Notes under the pieces: generated by a model | Seen by the model: the letters and a program-made list of their open reading frames with translations, nothing else | Told to the model about the DNA's origin: nothing | The model's database searches: none | Translations under genes and position numbers: made by a program | Assembly (NCBI RefSeq): GCF_963678635.1 | Contig: NC_087066.1 | Location: 5,361,954-5,425,953, forward strand | Length of the DNA: 64,000 bases | Origin: Symsagittifera roscoffensis | Taxonomy: Eukaryota; Xenacoelomorpha; Acoela; Convolutidae | Direction: 5' to 3' | Part shown: piece after piece, positions 54,056 to 64,000 of the stretch | How positions within the stretch are numbered: the stretch's first letter is position 1 | Layout of the letters: each line of letters begins with the position of its first letter

Positions 54056-56280
54056 TTTGAGAAATCCATTTTTTGGCTAAAATTTGGCTACCAGAATTGA
54101 GTGGGAGGAGTGGTTGGCGGTCGCCCCCCTCGGCACGCTGCTGGACGCCTCGTTTGGTGAATTTTTGTTTGTTTAACAGGCGGCATCAATTAAAATGGAC
54201 GATTTTGTCTTTTCAACGTCTGTCAATTTGAAATACTTGTTTTTGAGTTGGGATGAGTAAAAACATGTTTAGTATACATGGTCAGCATCAGACAAAAAGT
54301 AGACGCGATTCAACGGGAATTTAAGTCAAAATGAACTCGATTTAGTGATGCTAGCTAGTGATTACTCTATTTTTAAATAATTTAGCATTTTTAAAGAAGA
54401 TAAGATTGATGGGAAAACGAGTTGCGTCAAAGATACATCATAATATCAGTTAAAAGCTAAGTTTGTGTAATTTTACTGATGAAATAGACATAACCTTTTT
54501 CGATCGATTTTTCTCTCGATTCGCCACGCGGCTATTTCTACTTGTTCATGCCTTTGAACTGCGAGGAACTGTTATAAGGAGGCAGTTTTCCCCTTTCTAC
54601 TGCCATAAAATCTCTGACCAAAATAGCACGACAAAACTGCATGTATTACCACTGAAGGTATAGGCTGATTAGTTTGAAAAGTAACTGAAATGGATGGAGT
54701 TGCTCGTGGCAGAAGGAACGAATAGCAGAAATTATTCATTCAGACCATTTGTTCTCAAGGGAAAATACCAATATACGAGCTTTTCTGGAGTTTACAGAGA
54801 ACCGCTTTTCTTGCCTTGCCTAGGAACCACATCCAGTTTGATAATGATTTTTTAGTTAAAGTTATTTTTTAAGTATGAAAAAGTGCGAAATAATTTAAAA
54901 ATATTAGTTGGGTCCCTCGAAGGGAAACAATTTTTAATGAAAGTTCACAGAAATTATCAATTACATTGTTTCTGTTCCGAAACTTCAGGGTTTTTCTTTT
55001 TCTGCGCAAGCAAAAATATTTTCTAAACCCAACTATCTATTTTCAACTCATGAAAATTCAGACTGAGCTAAAGATTTTTAAGGTTTGGAGTGGTTGTAGA
55101 ACGTTTTCTGCCATTCTGGCTTTCTGTTTTGAGAATAGCCGTCACTTCAGGCAACAGCGTATACTTGGCGTTTCCCTCTTTCTTCATTTGTATTTTTCAC
55201 TCTCTTCTCCATTTTTAATTACTAAAACCCAACTAGTAGTGATGTAATTTCACACAGCTGATCAACTTGGTAATTTTATTCTTGTTTGAAGTTAAAACAG
55301 GTTACTTCGCCTAGGTCTTTTTTTGCATTTGACCGCGAATAGGCTCTTTTTTGAATTTCATTGTCGTCAGTTTTAATGACGAGGCAACTTACCGAATATA
55401 ATTACAACATCACATTGTAGTCATTTTTATTTCTAATTATGAGTTTTCGTCAATTTATTTGAACTTGGAACTAGTTCAACTTGTGAATTGTTGTCAATTT
55501 AATGCTTTGGAATTGATTTAAATGTCAGATGTTACTTAATTCAATTGTTTGTTTCTTAATTCAAAAACAGCCATTTGAAGTCTTGCTGCCATTTTACTAT
55601 GCCGATAGAACTGTAAAGCAAAGCTGAAATAAAAATAATTATGAACATTTCAATTTAGTTTCTTAGAAATTTTTTTGGAACGATCGCTTATCGCTAGTCT
55701 GAGTTATTAAATAAACCAGGAACCCTTGTTATCTTTTCGGATAGTAGCCTTCAGTGAAATTTGTTTGAACTGCTTATCAGATTAATTGTATTAGGTTGCC
55801 ATGAAGCTGGACACATCGAGCCCAGGGGTTAGTTTTTTCTTCTTTCTTTCGGGGCCCGCTTCCTATTCTTTCCTCTTTGAGAAAAAATCATGTTTGCTGA
55901 AGAATCAGATTTTTGTTTTGAAACATGGTTTCCCAAACACTCGAAGCTTCCAAGAAACTAAATGGGCCCCTAATGTAAATAGAGTGAGGTGAAATTGTTC
56001 ACTTTCGTGCTTTGATGATTTCAATTTAAGTATCGAATAAAATTTCTCGAATGAGGCAGATTAATTACGTTTGAAAAAAAGGTTGAAAACGACCGACCGG
56101 CCCATTTTGAGTTAGTTCGTTGCGGTATTTACCTAATATTAAAGAAATTTTGGACCCCTCTCTCACACATGGTTTTTACCGGGACTCTTCTATCACACTT
56201 GTACCGATATATGAAATACCGAGGGCAACTAAGTTTCTTGTGATTTTTTAGAAAGTTTTCGTAAAACTCAAATTAAAAAA
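54056..56280. other. intergenic, no gene seen
   Basis: Short open frames only (for example 54966-55247 and 55801-55992), rich in Phe/Leu/Ser and without motifs. I see no RNA gene or named repeat. Confidence 0.45.
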
Positions 56281-56289
56281 AAAAGTACT

Positions 56290-57290
56290 CTGAAATTGAA
56301 GCTCGCAACCCTGTAGGCAGGGATCGCAAATCTTGCCCCAAAATTTGACGGCTCAAATCCATTTAGTTTGCGAGATATGACTTTTTTATATGAATTTTCT
56401 CAAACATTTTCAAAGGACTAAATTTGACAAAAAATGAAGTTCTTATTTCCATGAAATCACATGCTGTCAGGGTACGTTCAGGCGTTGCAGACGGTGCATT
56501 TAATTATGACTGCTCAATTTTTTCAAGTTTCGGAGATATGACGTTTTTATGATAGAAAAAATTTCAAGAAATTATATATCAAAACTTGACAAAAGTTGAG
56601 CTTGTCAAACCTGTAATTGAGTGCTGTCAGGGTACTCTCTGCGGTTGCAAATTTTGCCTCAAAGTTTGACTACCTAATTATTTTAAATTTTTGAGCTATG
56701 ACAGTTTATAGGATTCTGCAAAAATTTTCAACTAACTCATTTGCAAACTTAACAAAAGTTGAATTTCCCAACTCTAAAGTGTGAAATGCTGTCAGGCTTT
56801 AGAATGCTTGCATCCAAATATGACTGCTCAAGTATTTTTTCTTGTTCCGAGATTCTACATTGATATAATTTTTAGAAATTTTACATTTGAAAAATTTCAC
56901 AACGTTTGGAGGTTTCGTATTTTAAAACAATTACGCTGGATTTTGAATCCTATTTATGAATTTGATGATTTTGCAATTGGAATTGGTTCAATTTTTTTAA
57001 ATATGGAAAGTGCAGTTGTATGATGTCGGCCATTTAAGTGTATTTTTGTTTACGAATATCTGAAACCCAGTAACTGCGGAGATTTGACCATTTTAGTTTT
57101 AAAAACCTTCACGTCAAAATTGTTTTCATCGTGCAAATTATGTAATCAAAAGCGTTGTTGGATTCGCGCGTCTGTTTTTTGGTTGCATTCATTTCGCTGT
57201 TTTCTTTATACGTTTTATTTATAAGCCTCTTTCATGTTCACTAATCTGTTTGAAGCACCGGATGTGCGATACACTCAAGTACTATTGCAT
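56290..57290 (+). mobile_element. old Helitron remnant with internal minisatellite
   Basis: Four diverged units with cores GCAACCCTGTAG, GCTGTCAGGGTAC, GACTGCTCAA and GAGATATGAC, the same minisatellite family as the two arrays. They are followed by GGAGATTTGACCATTTTAG (also in array 1 at 12945) and a 3' stem-loop GCACC-GGA-TGTGC near 57257 in the place of the array hairpin. The final CTAG has decayed. It shows the family is older than the arrays. Confidence 0.65.
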
Positions 57291-57767
57291 TATGTGAGTT
57301 TTTCTGCATCTCTGCAACTGTGAGCTTTTAAAAGCACCTGATATAAACCTCGCCTGAGCGTTGATGGAATCTACAGCAGCTTGCATTTTGATACTGCGAC
57401 TTCAGAAATTATAAAAGAGACAGAAAATTCCTACTGTTTTTATGGGAAGAAGAATGAGTTTACTAAAGCTCATAATAAATCACGTTTTTTATATAAAACA
57501 ATTTAACTATATTTTGAACTTCATAAGTATTACAGTGACGAGACCAGCTGACCTGAAATTATCTCCCCACCTGGTTGCTTAATTTATTGTCTTTTCTGTT
57601 TTTGTAAGTCGTCAGAAATCATCAACAAAACCTTAATAGAAGTTAATTCCTTCATGTTTTTGACATAGCGAGATCACTTAATAGTTTTTAATGGTTCACG
57701 TTGCGGGTAAAATGTAGGGAGTTGAATTGAATTGTGGATATGTGATGTAGGAAGATGTGTGTTTTAG

Positions 57768-60700
57768 ATGGACATGGATGACAATGATGAGGAGTATGAC
57801 TACCTGTTCAAAGTTGTCCTCATAGGAGACACAGGTAGGAGACTCATTACATCTGAAAACAGACTTCAAGTCTAATAGCGTGCTCAATCTATTGTCAGCC
57901 AATAACTTTGCTTGTTTTTCTTTCATAAAATACCATTAGATTAGATTCGAAACAATTTATTTTAATTATAATGATCATTCAGTTATTATTTCATAAATTG
58001 TGTTTGGTTAAGTTATCATCACGGAGGGGAAGAAAGTACATTTTTGTCATAAAAAGTACGTTTTTTTTTGTTTTTTGGCGGCCAAAAAAATTTAAAACAG
58101 TAAATCAAAATTCTTCGATTTTGTCTTATAAATGCCTATAGAAACACTATCGCGCATTTTCCATCTGTATTTTCTGACATTCACGAAGTTCTTGCTTCGA
58201 ATACCAGGATGTTATCCGGGAATCTTAGAATTTGACAGGATGTTCATCGCAAACTCCCCTCTATGTGTCTGGAAAATCGTTTTTGTTTTTTAGGGCAAGT
58301 TAAGTTAAAATTCTATATTTTGCTCTTTTTTAAGTTTTTTTTTTCAAAGCGAAAAACGTAATAAAGTCAACAAAAAAACATTTACATTTTGTTCCTTCTT
58401 GTTTGTCACGTCGCAGTCACGAGGCAGAGAAATTCTAACTTTCAGTTTCCAACCGATGAATTGAACGAATATTTTCTTCACGCTTTGTCGTTTTCTCTAT
58501 CAGTATTCTTGAAAAAATACGATCATGTTTTGATTGAAAATTTTCAATTTCAATGCTTGATTTGTTTTCTCGGGTAGAAGGTAATTAAGACGACAGGCCA
58601 TTAAGACGACAAGACATTTAGATGGCAAAAAAGCGTTATTACATGTAAAATGAGCAGCTCGAATTCATGCGGTTTAAATTTCTCAGAAATACCATTTGGA
58701 GAATTGCGTGTAGCGTCGTCTTACAGTCCCACCAAAAACGGTAGTTGTCTTAACGGCTGTTGTCTTATTTTCCGGTCATCTTTTTCTCGTGGGAAGAACC
58801 AAGGAGATGAAATGTAAGTTAAGGAAATAGAAAACAATAATTGAATTAGAGTCTGTGAAATTGGAAACAGATTGATATTCGGTTCTTCATACTCGATACT
58901 TTTCTGATTTTCGAGTATCCCTTACTTTTTGAGCATCCCTGATTCTCGGAAATACAATTTGGAGAATTGCGTGTAGTGTCGGCTTGCAGTTTTAAAATTT
59001 CGGGTTCAGTTTGAATTCGCTGTCGGTTAATGTGAAGTCAGTCAGCTATAGATTCAAATTTATAGTTATAGTCGAAAAAAATCACAACAAAATACAAAGA
59101 CTTGTGGTTTTGAAAGAAAAGTTAATTTTCGAGAGTAGGTGTCTTGTAATCGGAAACTAGCCTTTTCCCCCTAAAACAACTTTTCTTACAAAAAAATGAA
59201 CTTGCGTTACTATTGAACCTTATAAACTTCCAGGTTACTTCCCACTCGGCCTGGAGGTAACGTGGTTGCTTTTGAACTCAAGGTTATGGGGCTTGAGTCC
59301 CGGTAGGACCTTATTTTTTCAGTATGTATATAATTAAACATTTTGGGTAAAAATTGAATTGTCTGCTCAAGTTTTGTCTGGTTAGGTGCCGCATCAAGGC
59401 ACTTTCTGGTGATGTAAGGAAGTATCAACTTATTTGCAAATGATGTTCATTGCAGTTTCAGGAGGACATGAAACTTTCCAAAATTTGTATAAAATTTTTT
59501 TGCCTCGGCTCACATGGTGTCTGTTCACAGATTGCCGGCTTTGTTTCTGCTTCGTTTTTTTTCCCGCCGCTAAATTGTTATTCAAATGTCTTGCTTGGTA
59601 TGTTGTCTAGAATTCCTGTTTGATGAAAACAGGTATTATGGAAAAGTATGGGATTCCGGTTTTGTCTATTATTGTTTTTGAGGCTCTCTGGAAAATGTTT
59701 TCGTTTTTGCAAAAATTTTAGTTTATCTCAAAAGTTATTCTGGTGAGTTTCAAAAAAGGGGTGTCAGTTGAAAGAAAGCCTACTTCCCTGTGTGACCGGA
59801 TAATCCCTCAGTCTCGTTACTCTACAACACTGTCTGCAGCCTTGTAGTCTATGGGGAATATTTATCTAATATGTATTTTTTTTTTTCATTTTTTAAACAC
59901 TTCCCTCCCAAATCTGAGATTATGGGTTCAATAGAGATAACGGGTGGTTTGAAAGCTCTGCTACGTTAAAGTATATTCCCAGTTTTAAAAAATCAAAATT
60001 TATCTCCCTCGCGAAAAGGAAATTTCTGATTTCTTACCGTTTTTTTTTTCGAAAGCTTTTCTTCCAAATCTGAGATTTTGGGTTCATTTCAAAGAACAGT
60101 GTGTGGGAAGCTCTTTTTCATAAAGGACTTCGTCCAAATGGTTTCAAACACAAAGTTGTTACCATCTGAACGTCCAAAGCGAATTTCTTTTGCTTAAGCC
60201 CAATTGTTTTTTAAAAAAAAGTTATGGCTCGGAAACGTCAAAATTTTGGTTTTTCGACTGCTTTTTGAAACTTTGAGTTTTCTTGAAAACTCTTCTCTCA
60301 AATCTGAGTTCTTTCGTTCAATCGAAATAACAGGCTGCGTGAGTCTCTACTGCATAGGTGGCTGCGCTCAAGTCTTTATACACAAAAAGCTATTATTCTC
60401 GGAAAATTCAATTATTTGATTTGTTGACGGTTTTTTGGAAACTTTTTGACTTTTTAAAAACTACCCACAAATATAAACTGAAAAGTTCTATCAAAATAAC
60501 CGGCTACGAGATTTTCCTGCAGAAGCGGCGACTATTTAATTTTTTGAAAAATTAAGTCCTTGGGAACATTCCAATTTATCAATAATTTTTTACTCCTGTC
60601 AATTATTCAATTATTTTAATAGAGAAACAACGATCTTTTTTGAAGTTGTTTAAATGATGCGGGATAAAATGAGTAATTTCAAAAGTGGACTTAACCCAAA

Positions 60701-63516
60701 ACCTCAGTTGTTTGTCGACTAAAATAATTGACAAAATAAAAACTATCAATACTCCTGTAATTTGTAATTCTACTAACCTTGACTTCGTATGTTTTCTTTT
60801 AATTTTTTTTTTGCTGTTTTGGCCTTTTTTTCGAATTTTTGGCCTAAATGATTTCGGCTTATTTTTTATCGGCTAGCTAACCTAATTTTTGGTCGTTCGA
60901 GGGAACCGTAGTTTGTATGCTTTTCTCGGATCGCACAAAACGTTAAAAATCTCAGAATAGAATTTATAGTTCAAAGTTTTTCATGGCATTTTTTCACTCG
61001 AGATTCGTTTTTGAATTTTCGTTAAACGCCTTCGAATTTGTTTCTGGACGCGTTTTCCTTAAGTAGATTATCATTACAGACAACATTTTGAAGCTTTTTA
61101 GTTGTGGTTTGTTCGAATTCTTTTTACTTTTTTAGTGATGTGAAGCTCCGCTTTGCGTCTGTGTATTTAATGCCAAATTGTTGGCAATATCCTGTTTAAT
61201 TAACGAACCTTCGCGAATTTAATTAAACTGAAGTTAATCATTATGACGTCGGAAATCACTATTTCAATGTTTGCTGCAGTTAAAAATCGTTTTAAAAACT
61301 CTAATCAACCCAAAAACTGCTGTTCTTTTGACCGATCACCGATTTGTCAAAAGTTCCACATTAACTATGAATCATCTTAGGCGTGGGAAAGACGTGTGTG
61401 GTGCAGCAGTTCAAGAGCAACACCTTCATTGAGAGATATGCGTCCACGATAGGAGTGGACTTCACCATGAAGACTGTGGCCATAGACGACAAAAAAGTCA
61501 AGGTAGATATCGGTCCAAATATTTATCTCGCTTTTTTTGGTTTGGATGATTTTGCATGATATATGTTTCCTTTCGGTTAATTCATTATCAAGTAAAAATT
61601 CTGTTTTCCATAGCTCCCAGATAGTTGAGCTGGATGATAAACGTTTTGTGCGTTGAAGATCAGCATACAGAAAAAGGTGCCAGCTTAGCTATCTCGAAGC
61701 TATTTAAAACTGTCTCGTTATAACATGTCGCTCTTTTCGTAAAACAAGCGAGAAAATATACTTCATGAACAAAAGTGGTCATATCTGGTCTCGAACTTTG
61801 GATGTAAGGACTTCGCCCTCGCTTGTAAACTTTCCCCTCAAAAATGCTGGTATTGCAAGCGTGTGAGTAATATGCCCTGCTGATGCCCTTCGAGCCGTGA
61901 TTCGATTTGTAATTAACTCGAATTTCAAAGTGTGTTGAACTGCGTGGGGGGAGGGGTGTGTAAGTACAATTATAAGGCAAGAAAAGTGCCACTTTCATGT
62001 TAACGATGTCACCAACAATTTGTCATTGACTATATTTTGTCAAGTGTGTGTTTGTGTTCAGCTGCAGATCTGGGACACAGCTGGGCAGGAGCGGTTTCGA
62101 ACCATCACCCAGAGCTACTACCGGTGTGCCAATTGTGTCATAGTGGTGTATGACGTCACCAGAAGAGACACCTTTCTATCTCTGCAACAGTGGCTGGAAG
62201 ATGTGGACAGGTACTCGGGCGACAATGTACTCCGAGTACTCATAGGTGAGTCAGATTTTTTGTCAGCTGTTAGTTTCGCTTTTAACTGCAATCTCCTGTC
62301 AATTGGAGTTATGGTCACTCTAAATCTTCGAATAAAGCACAAATTCAAATTTTTACCTTAAGCGATTTTTAGATACGTTCTGCTTGATGAAAGTATCTTT
62401 TTCTGTGTTAACCTGTTTTTCTTTTTCAATCTTACATATTTGATGCTTTCTTTTTTTGTAAGTTTGATGAAAATTTTTTATCGACTAGGAGAAGGACAAG
62501 ATACGAGTTGCTCGCTTCTTTGCAGAGAACTCCTGCCGTATGAATTTTTTGGCAATTTTTCTGGTCTGGATAATGTTGTCTTAACTTCGAACCACGAGCA
62601 GAAGATCTAATGAATGTTTGAGAATTAGATTTCAGGCCTCGAGATAGGCCGACTAGTCACCCTTATAGACAGACCAGAACTAGTATTTGGCTGAAATCAA
62701 TTCCAGAAGAGGTAATCAAGCAAACCGTTGATCAAACCAGCAATTGGTGGGAGGAGAAAACAACAAATATTGGCTAAAAAGTCCATCGGAACGTATCAAT
62801 CTTCTTCTGAAGAGAATGAAGACGACATAGGTTCCCTTCCGACTAATTCATTATCAAGTAAAACTTCTGGTATACCAATGAGAGTAAATTTCTGTACATC
62901 TCCAGAAAGCTAATAAATCTTGTCTCCTAATATTGCCGTCTCATTAGCCGCGCCGGACCATTTTCACCTGAGTCTCAGTGTGAAAAAACCAAACGAAGAA
63001 AATTAGTACTCGTTGTTTGAGGCAACGTTACCCTGTACAGAAGCAGAAAAAAACCATTGAGTGAAATTTTTAGGTAAGATGCACATTTGAGGTTTTTAGT
63101 AAAGAGATAAACATCTCGTATGGGCTCCCTCACCTGCGAATTTTTGCAGTTAAATATTTGATAACATTGTCCGATTTTTATGAAAATTGACATGCGGGCT
63201 AATTAGGTCATGGCAAACATATTTAGTCTACATACTTAACCTTGAATCGTAAATCACTCGTTACAAAAACAACGAAGCTTGTACGAGGTGGGGGGAAAGA
63301 AAAGAGCCCTCGCATGTTTGTCATAACCCTTGTGATCAATGGTATTAATAAGTTAGAAGCGGTTGTTTTTTTTTGTAGGCAACAAGTGCGACAGTGGAGA
63401 GCAGCAGAAAGAAGTGTCCTCGACTGAGGCTGAAGACTACCACAGGGCATTCCAATTCAGCCAATTCCTCGAAACAAGTGCAAAAGATGGCACCAATATA
63501 CACCAACTATTCATGG
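57768..63516 (+). CDS. Rab19/Rab43-type small GTPase, 3' end beyond window
   Basis: Exons 57768-57834, 61381-61502, 62062-62245 and 63379-63516, with GT-AG borders and matching phases; the last exon ends in phase 1 and the gene continues past 64000. Start ATG 57768 is joined to a TTTTAG acceptor with no gap. The P-loop is GDTGVGKT (residues 20-27), switch [12 protein letters not shown], then [16 protein letters not shown], the base-binding NKCD in exon 4, and [14 protein letters not shown] with LQIWDTAGQ and TITQSYYR points to the Rab19/Rab43 branch, which controls Golgi-linked membrane traffic. The C-terminal hypervariable tail and prenylated Cys pair are not in the window. Intron 1 is 3.5 kb and holds several repeats. 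Confidence 0.92.
58584..58768. mobile_element. possible MITE with AAGACGACA inverted ends (Rab intron 1)
   Basis: ATTAAGACGACAGGCCATTA at the left and the imperfect reverse complement TTAACGGCTGTTGTCTTAT at the right. About 185 bp, no ORF. Confidence 0.5.
59236..59312 (+). repeat. possible tRNA-derived SINE head
   Basis: CTCGGCCTGGAGGTAACG resembles a tRNA A box, and GGGGCTTGAGTCCCG, 37 nt later, resembles a B box in a T-arm stem. The acceptor stem does not close, so it is not an intact tRNA gene. Confidence 0.3.
59890..60540 (+). repeat. degenerate tandem repeat in Rab intron 1
   Basis: Four units of about 155-240 bp, each with CAAATCTGAGATT-TGGGTTCA and an ATAACAGG-type motif (near 59915, 60065, 60300 and 60470). 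Its design (T-tract, then a fixed core) resembles the Helitron minisatellite, but the core sequence is different. Confidence 0.6.
61139..61157 (+). repeat. hairpin family copy GTGAAGCTCCGCTTTGC
   Basis: TTAGTGATGTGAAGCTCCGC then TTTGCGTCTGTG: the fourth member of the GCGAAGC family, with a G-T pair replacing one stem base. It lies in Rab intron 1, same orientation as the others. Confidence 0.5.
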
Positions 63517-64000
63517 GTACAAAGGGCCTAATTATTTCCTGCCTTTCATATCAAATCAAGTAAACAAAGCTAATTGGTCGTCCTTTTGGAAAAATTCGAG
63601 GGGAGTGATTTTTCAACTAATGCTATTTTTGAGCTAATGCTAATTAAAGCATGGAAAAAGTTTTTCTCCGGTTTCAAACTTGCGGTTAAAAATAACCAAA
63701 TAAAGATTTTTTTTTTGGGGGGGGGGAGAGATTTTTTGTTCATATTTGCATTTGAGAATAAAATAAAAAGAGTTATCTTTTAGGCAGCGTTTAATTCAAA
63801 TTTTTTGATATAAGTTAATCGATCCCTCTATTCTGAGGACGAGCCTTAGTCTGAGTGTTTCTTGTGTAACAACGAAGGGTTTCGCTCAACAAGCCACGTC
63901 GGTCTGGAATGTGGAGAAATAATACAAAACAGACTATTGTTAGACAGTCATCTTAGCTTTTGATATATTCGCTTGAGATTCGCAGTTAAAGCCACCAAAT
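63517..64000. other. start of Rab intron 4, no further exon seen
   Basis: No acceptor followed by Rab-like sequence is visible before the window ends. It contains a T9G10 homopolymer run at 63709-63726. Confidence 0.5.

Noticed and set aside
59236-59312. An intact tRNA gene
   Set aside because: A-box- and B-box-like motifs are present, but the acceptor and anticodon stems do not form properly; at most a SINE head.
62728-62913. 61-codon ORF in Rab intron 3
   Set aside because: It has somewhat coding-like composition, but no recognisable family, and it lies inside a well-defined intron.

Overview
This is an AT-rich stretch of an invertebrate animal (metazoan) genome. The evidence is GT-AG introns, animal gene families (TRPM-type channel, B-box protein, Rab GTPase, mitochondrial trimethyllysine dioxygenase), and a dense mix of eukaryotic transposons: a Penelope-like element, an L2/CR1-type LINE, canonical Helitrons and foldback MITEs. 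I cannot name the species. All host genes I recognise lie on the + strand. Five of the six have a pyrimidine-tract plus AG acceptor 0-40 nt upstream of the first ATG, which fits spliced-leader trans-splicing or very short 5' UTR exons.

Layout. 1-10.3 kb is a transposon graveyard. A decayed Penelope-like element (minus strand) is followed by an older reverse-transcriptase element split in two by a LINE insertion (about 4.66-8.88 kb). The LINE carries ORF1, endonuclease/RT and, unusually, an SGNH-hydrolase-like ORF downstream of the RT. 10.4-11.35 kb holds intronless FRA10AC1. 11.5-19.9 kb is a tandem array of about 1.7-kb Helitron-like units that also duplicated the tail of FRA10AC1, ending in a large inverted repeat. 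20.8-22.5 kb is an intronless B-box protein gene. 22.7-31.0 kb is a second array of five head-to-tail Helitrons (5' A|TCTATC, 3' hairpin then CTAG|T) separated by four spacers of exactly 345 bp each. The elements differ mainly in the number of internal minisatellite units of about 160-175 bp.

31.6-36.8 kb holds a relic of the B-box gene's C-terminal domain and the intact UTP15 gene, which lies between a Helitron 5' end and a Helitron 3' end in the same orientation. 38.1-41.4 kb is TMLHE (3 exons, carnitine biosynthesis). 41.9-50.3 kb is a six-exon TRPM-type cation channel whose introns contain a TA-flanked foldback MITE and a dead LINE. 50.3-57.7 kb is gene-poor, with coding-like relics, inverted repeats and an old Helitron remnant. 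57.8 kb to the window end is a Rab19/Rab43-type GTPase gene that runs off the right edge.

The genes are ordinary housekeeping or signalling loci with no evident joint pathway. The distinctive biology is in the mobile DNA: tandem Helitron arrays with captured flanks, shared internal minisatellites, and a LINE with a hydrolase ORF in the third position.
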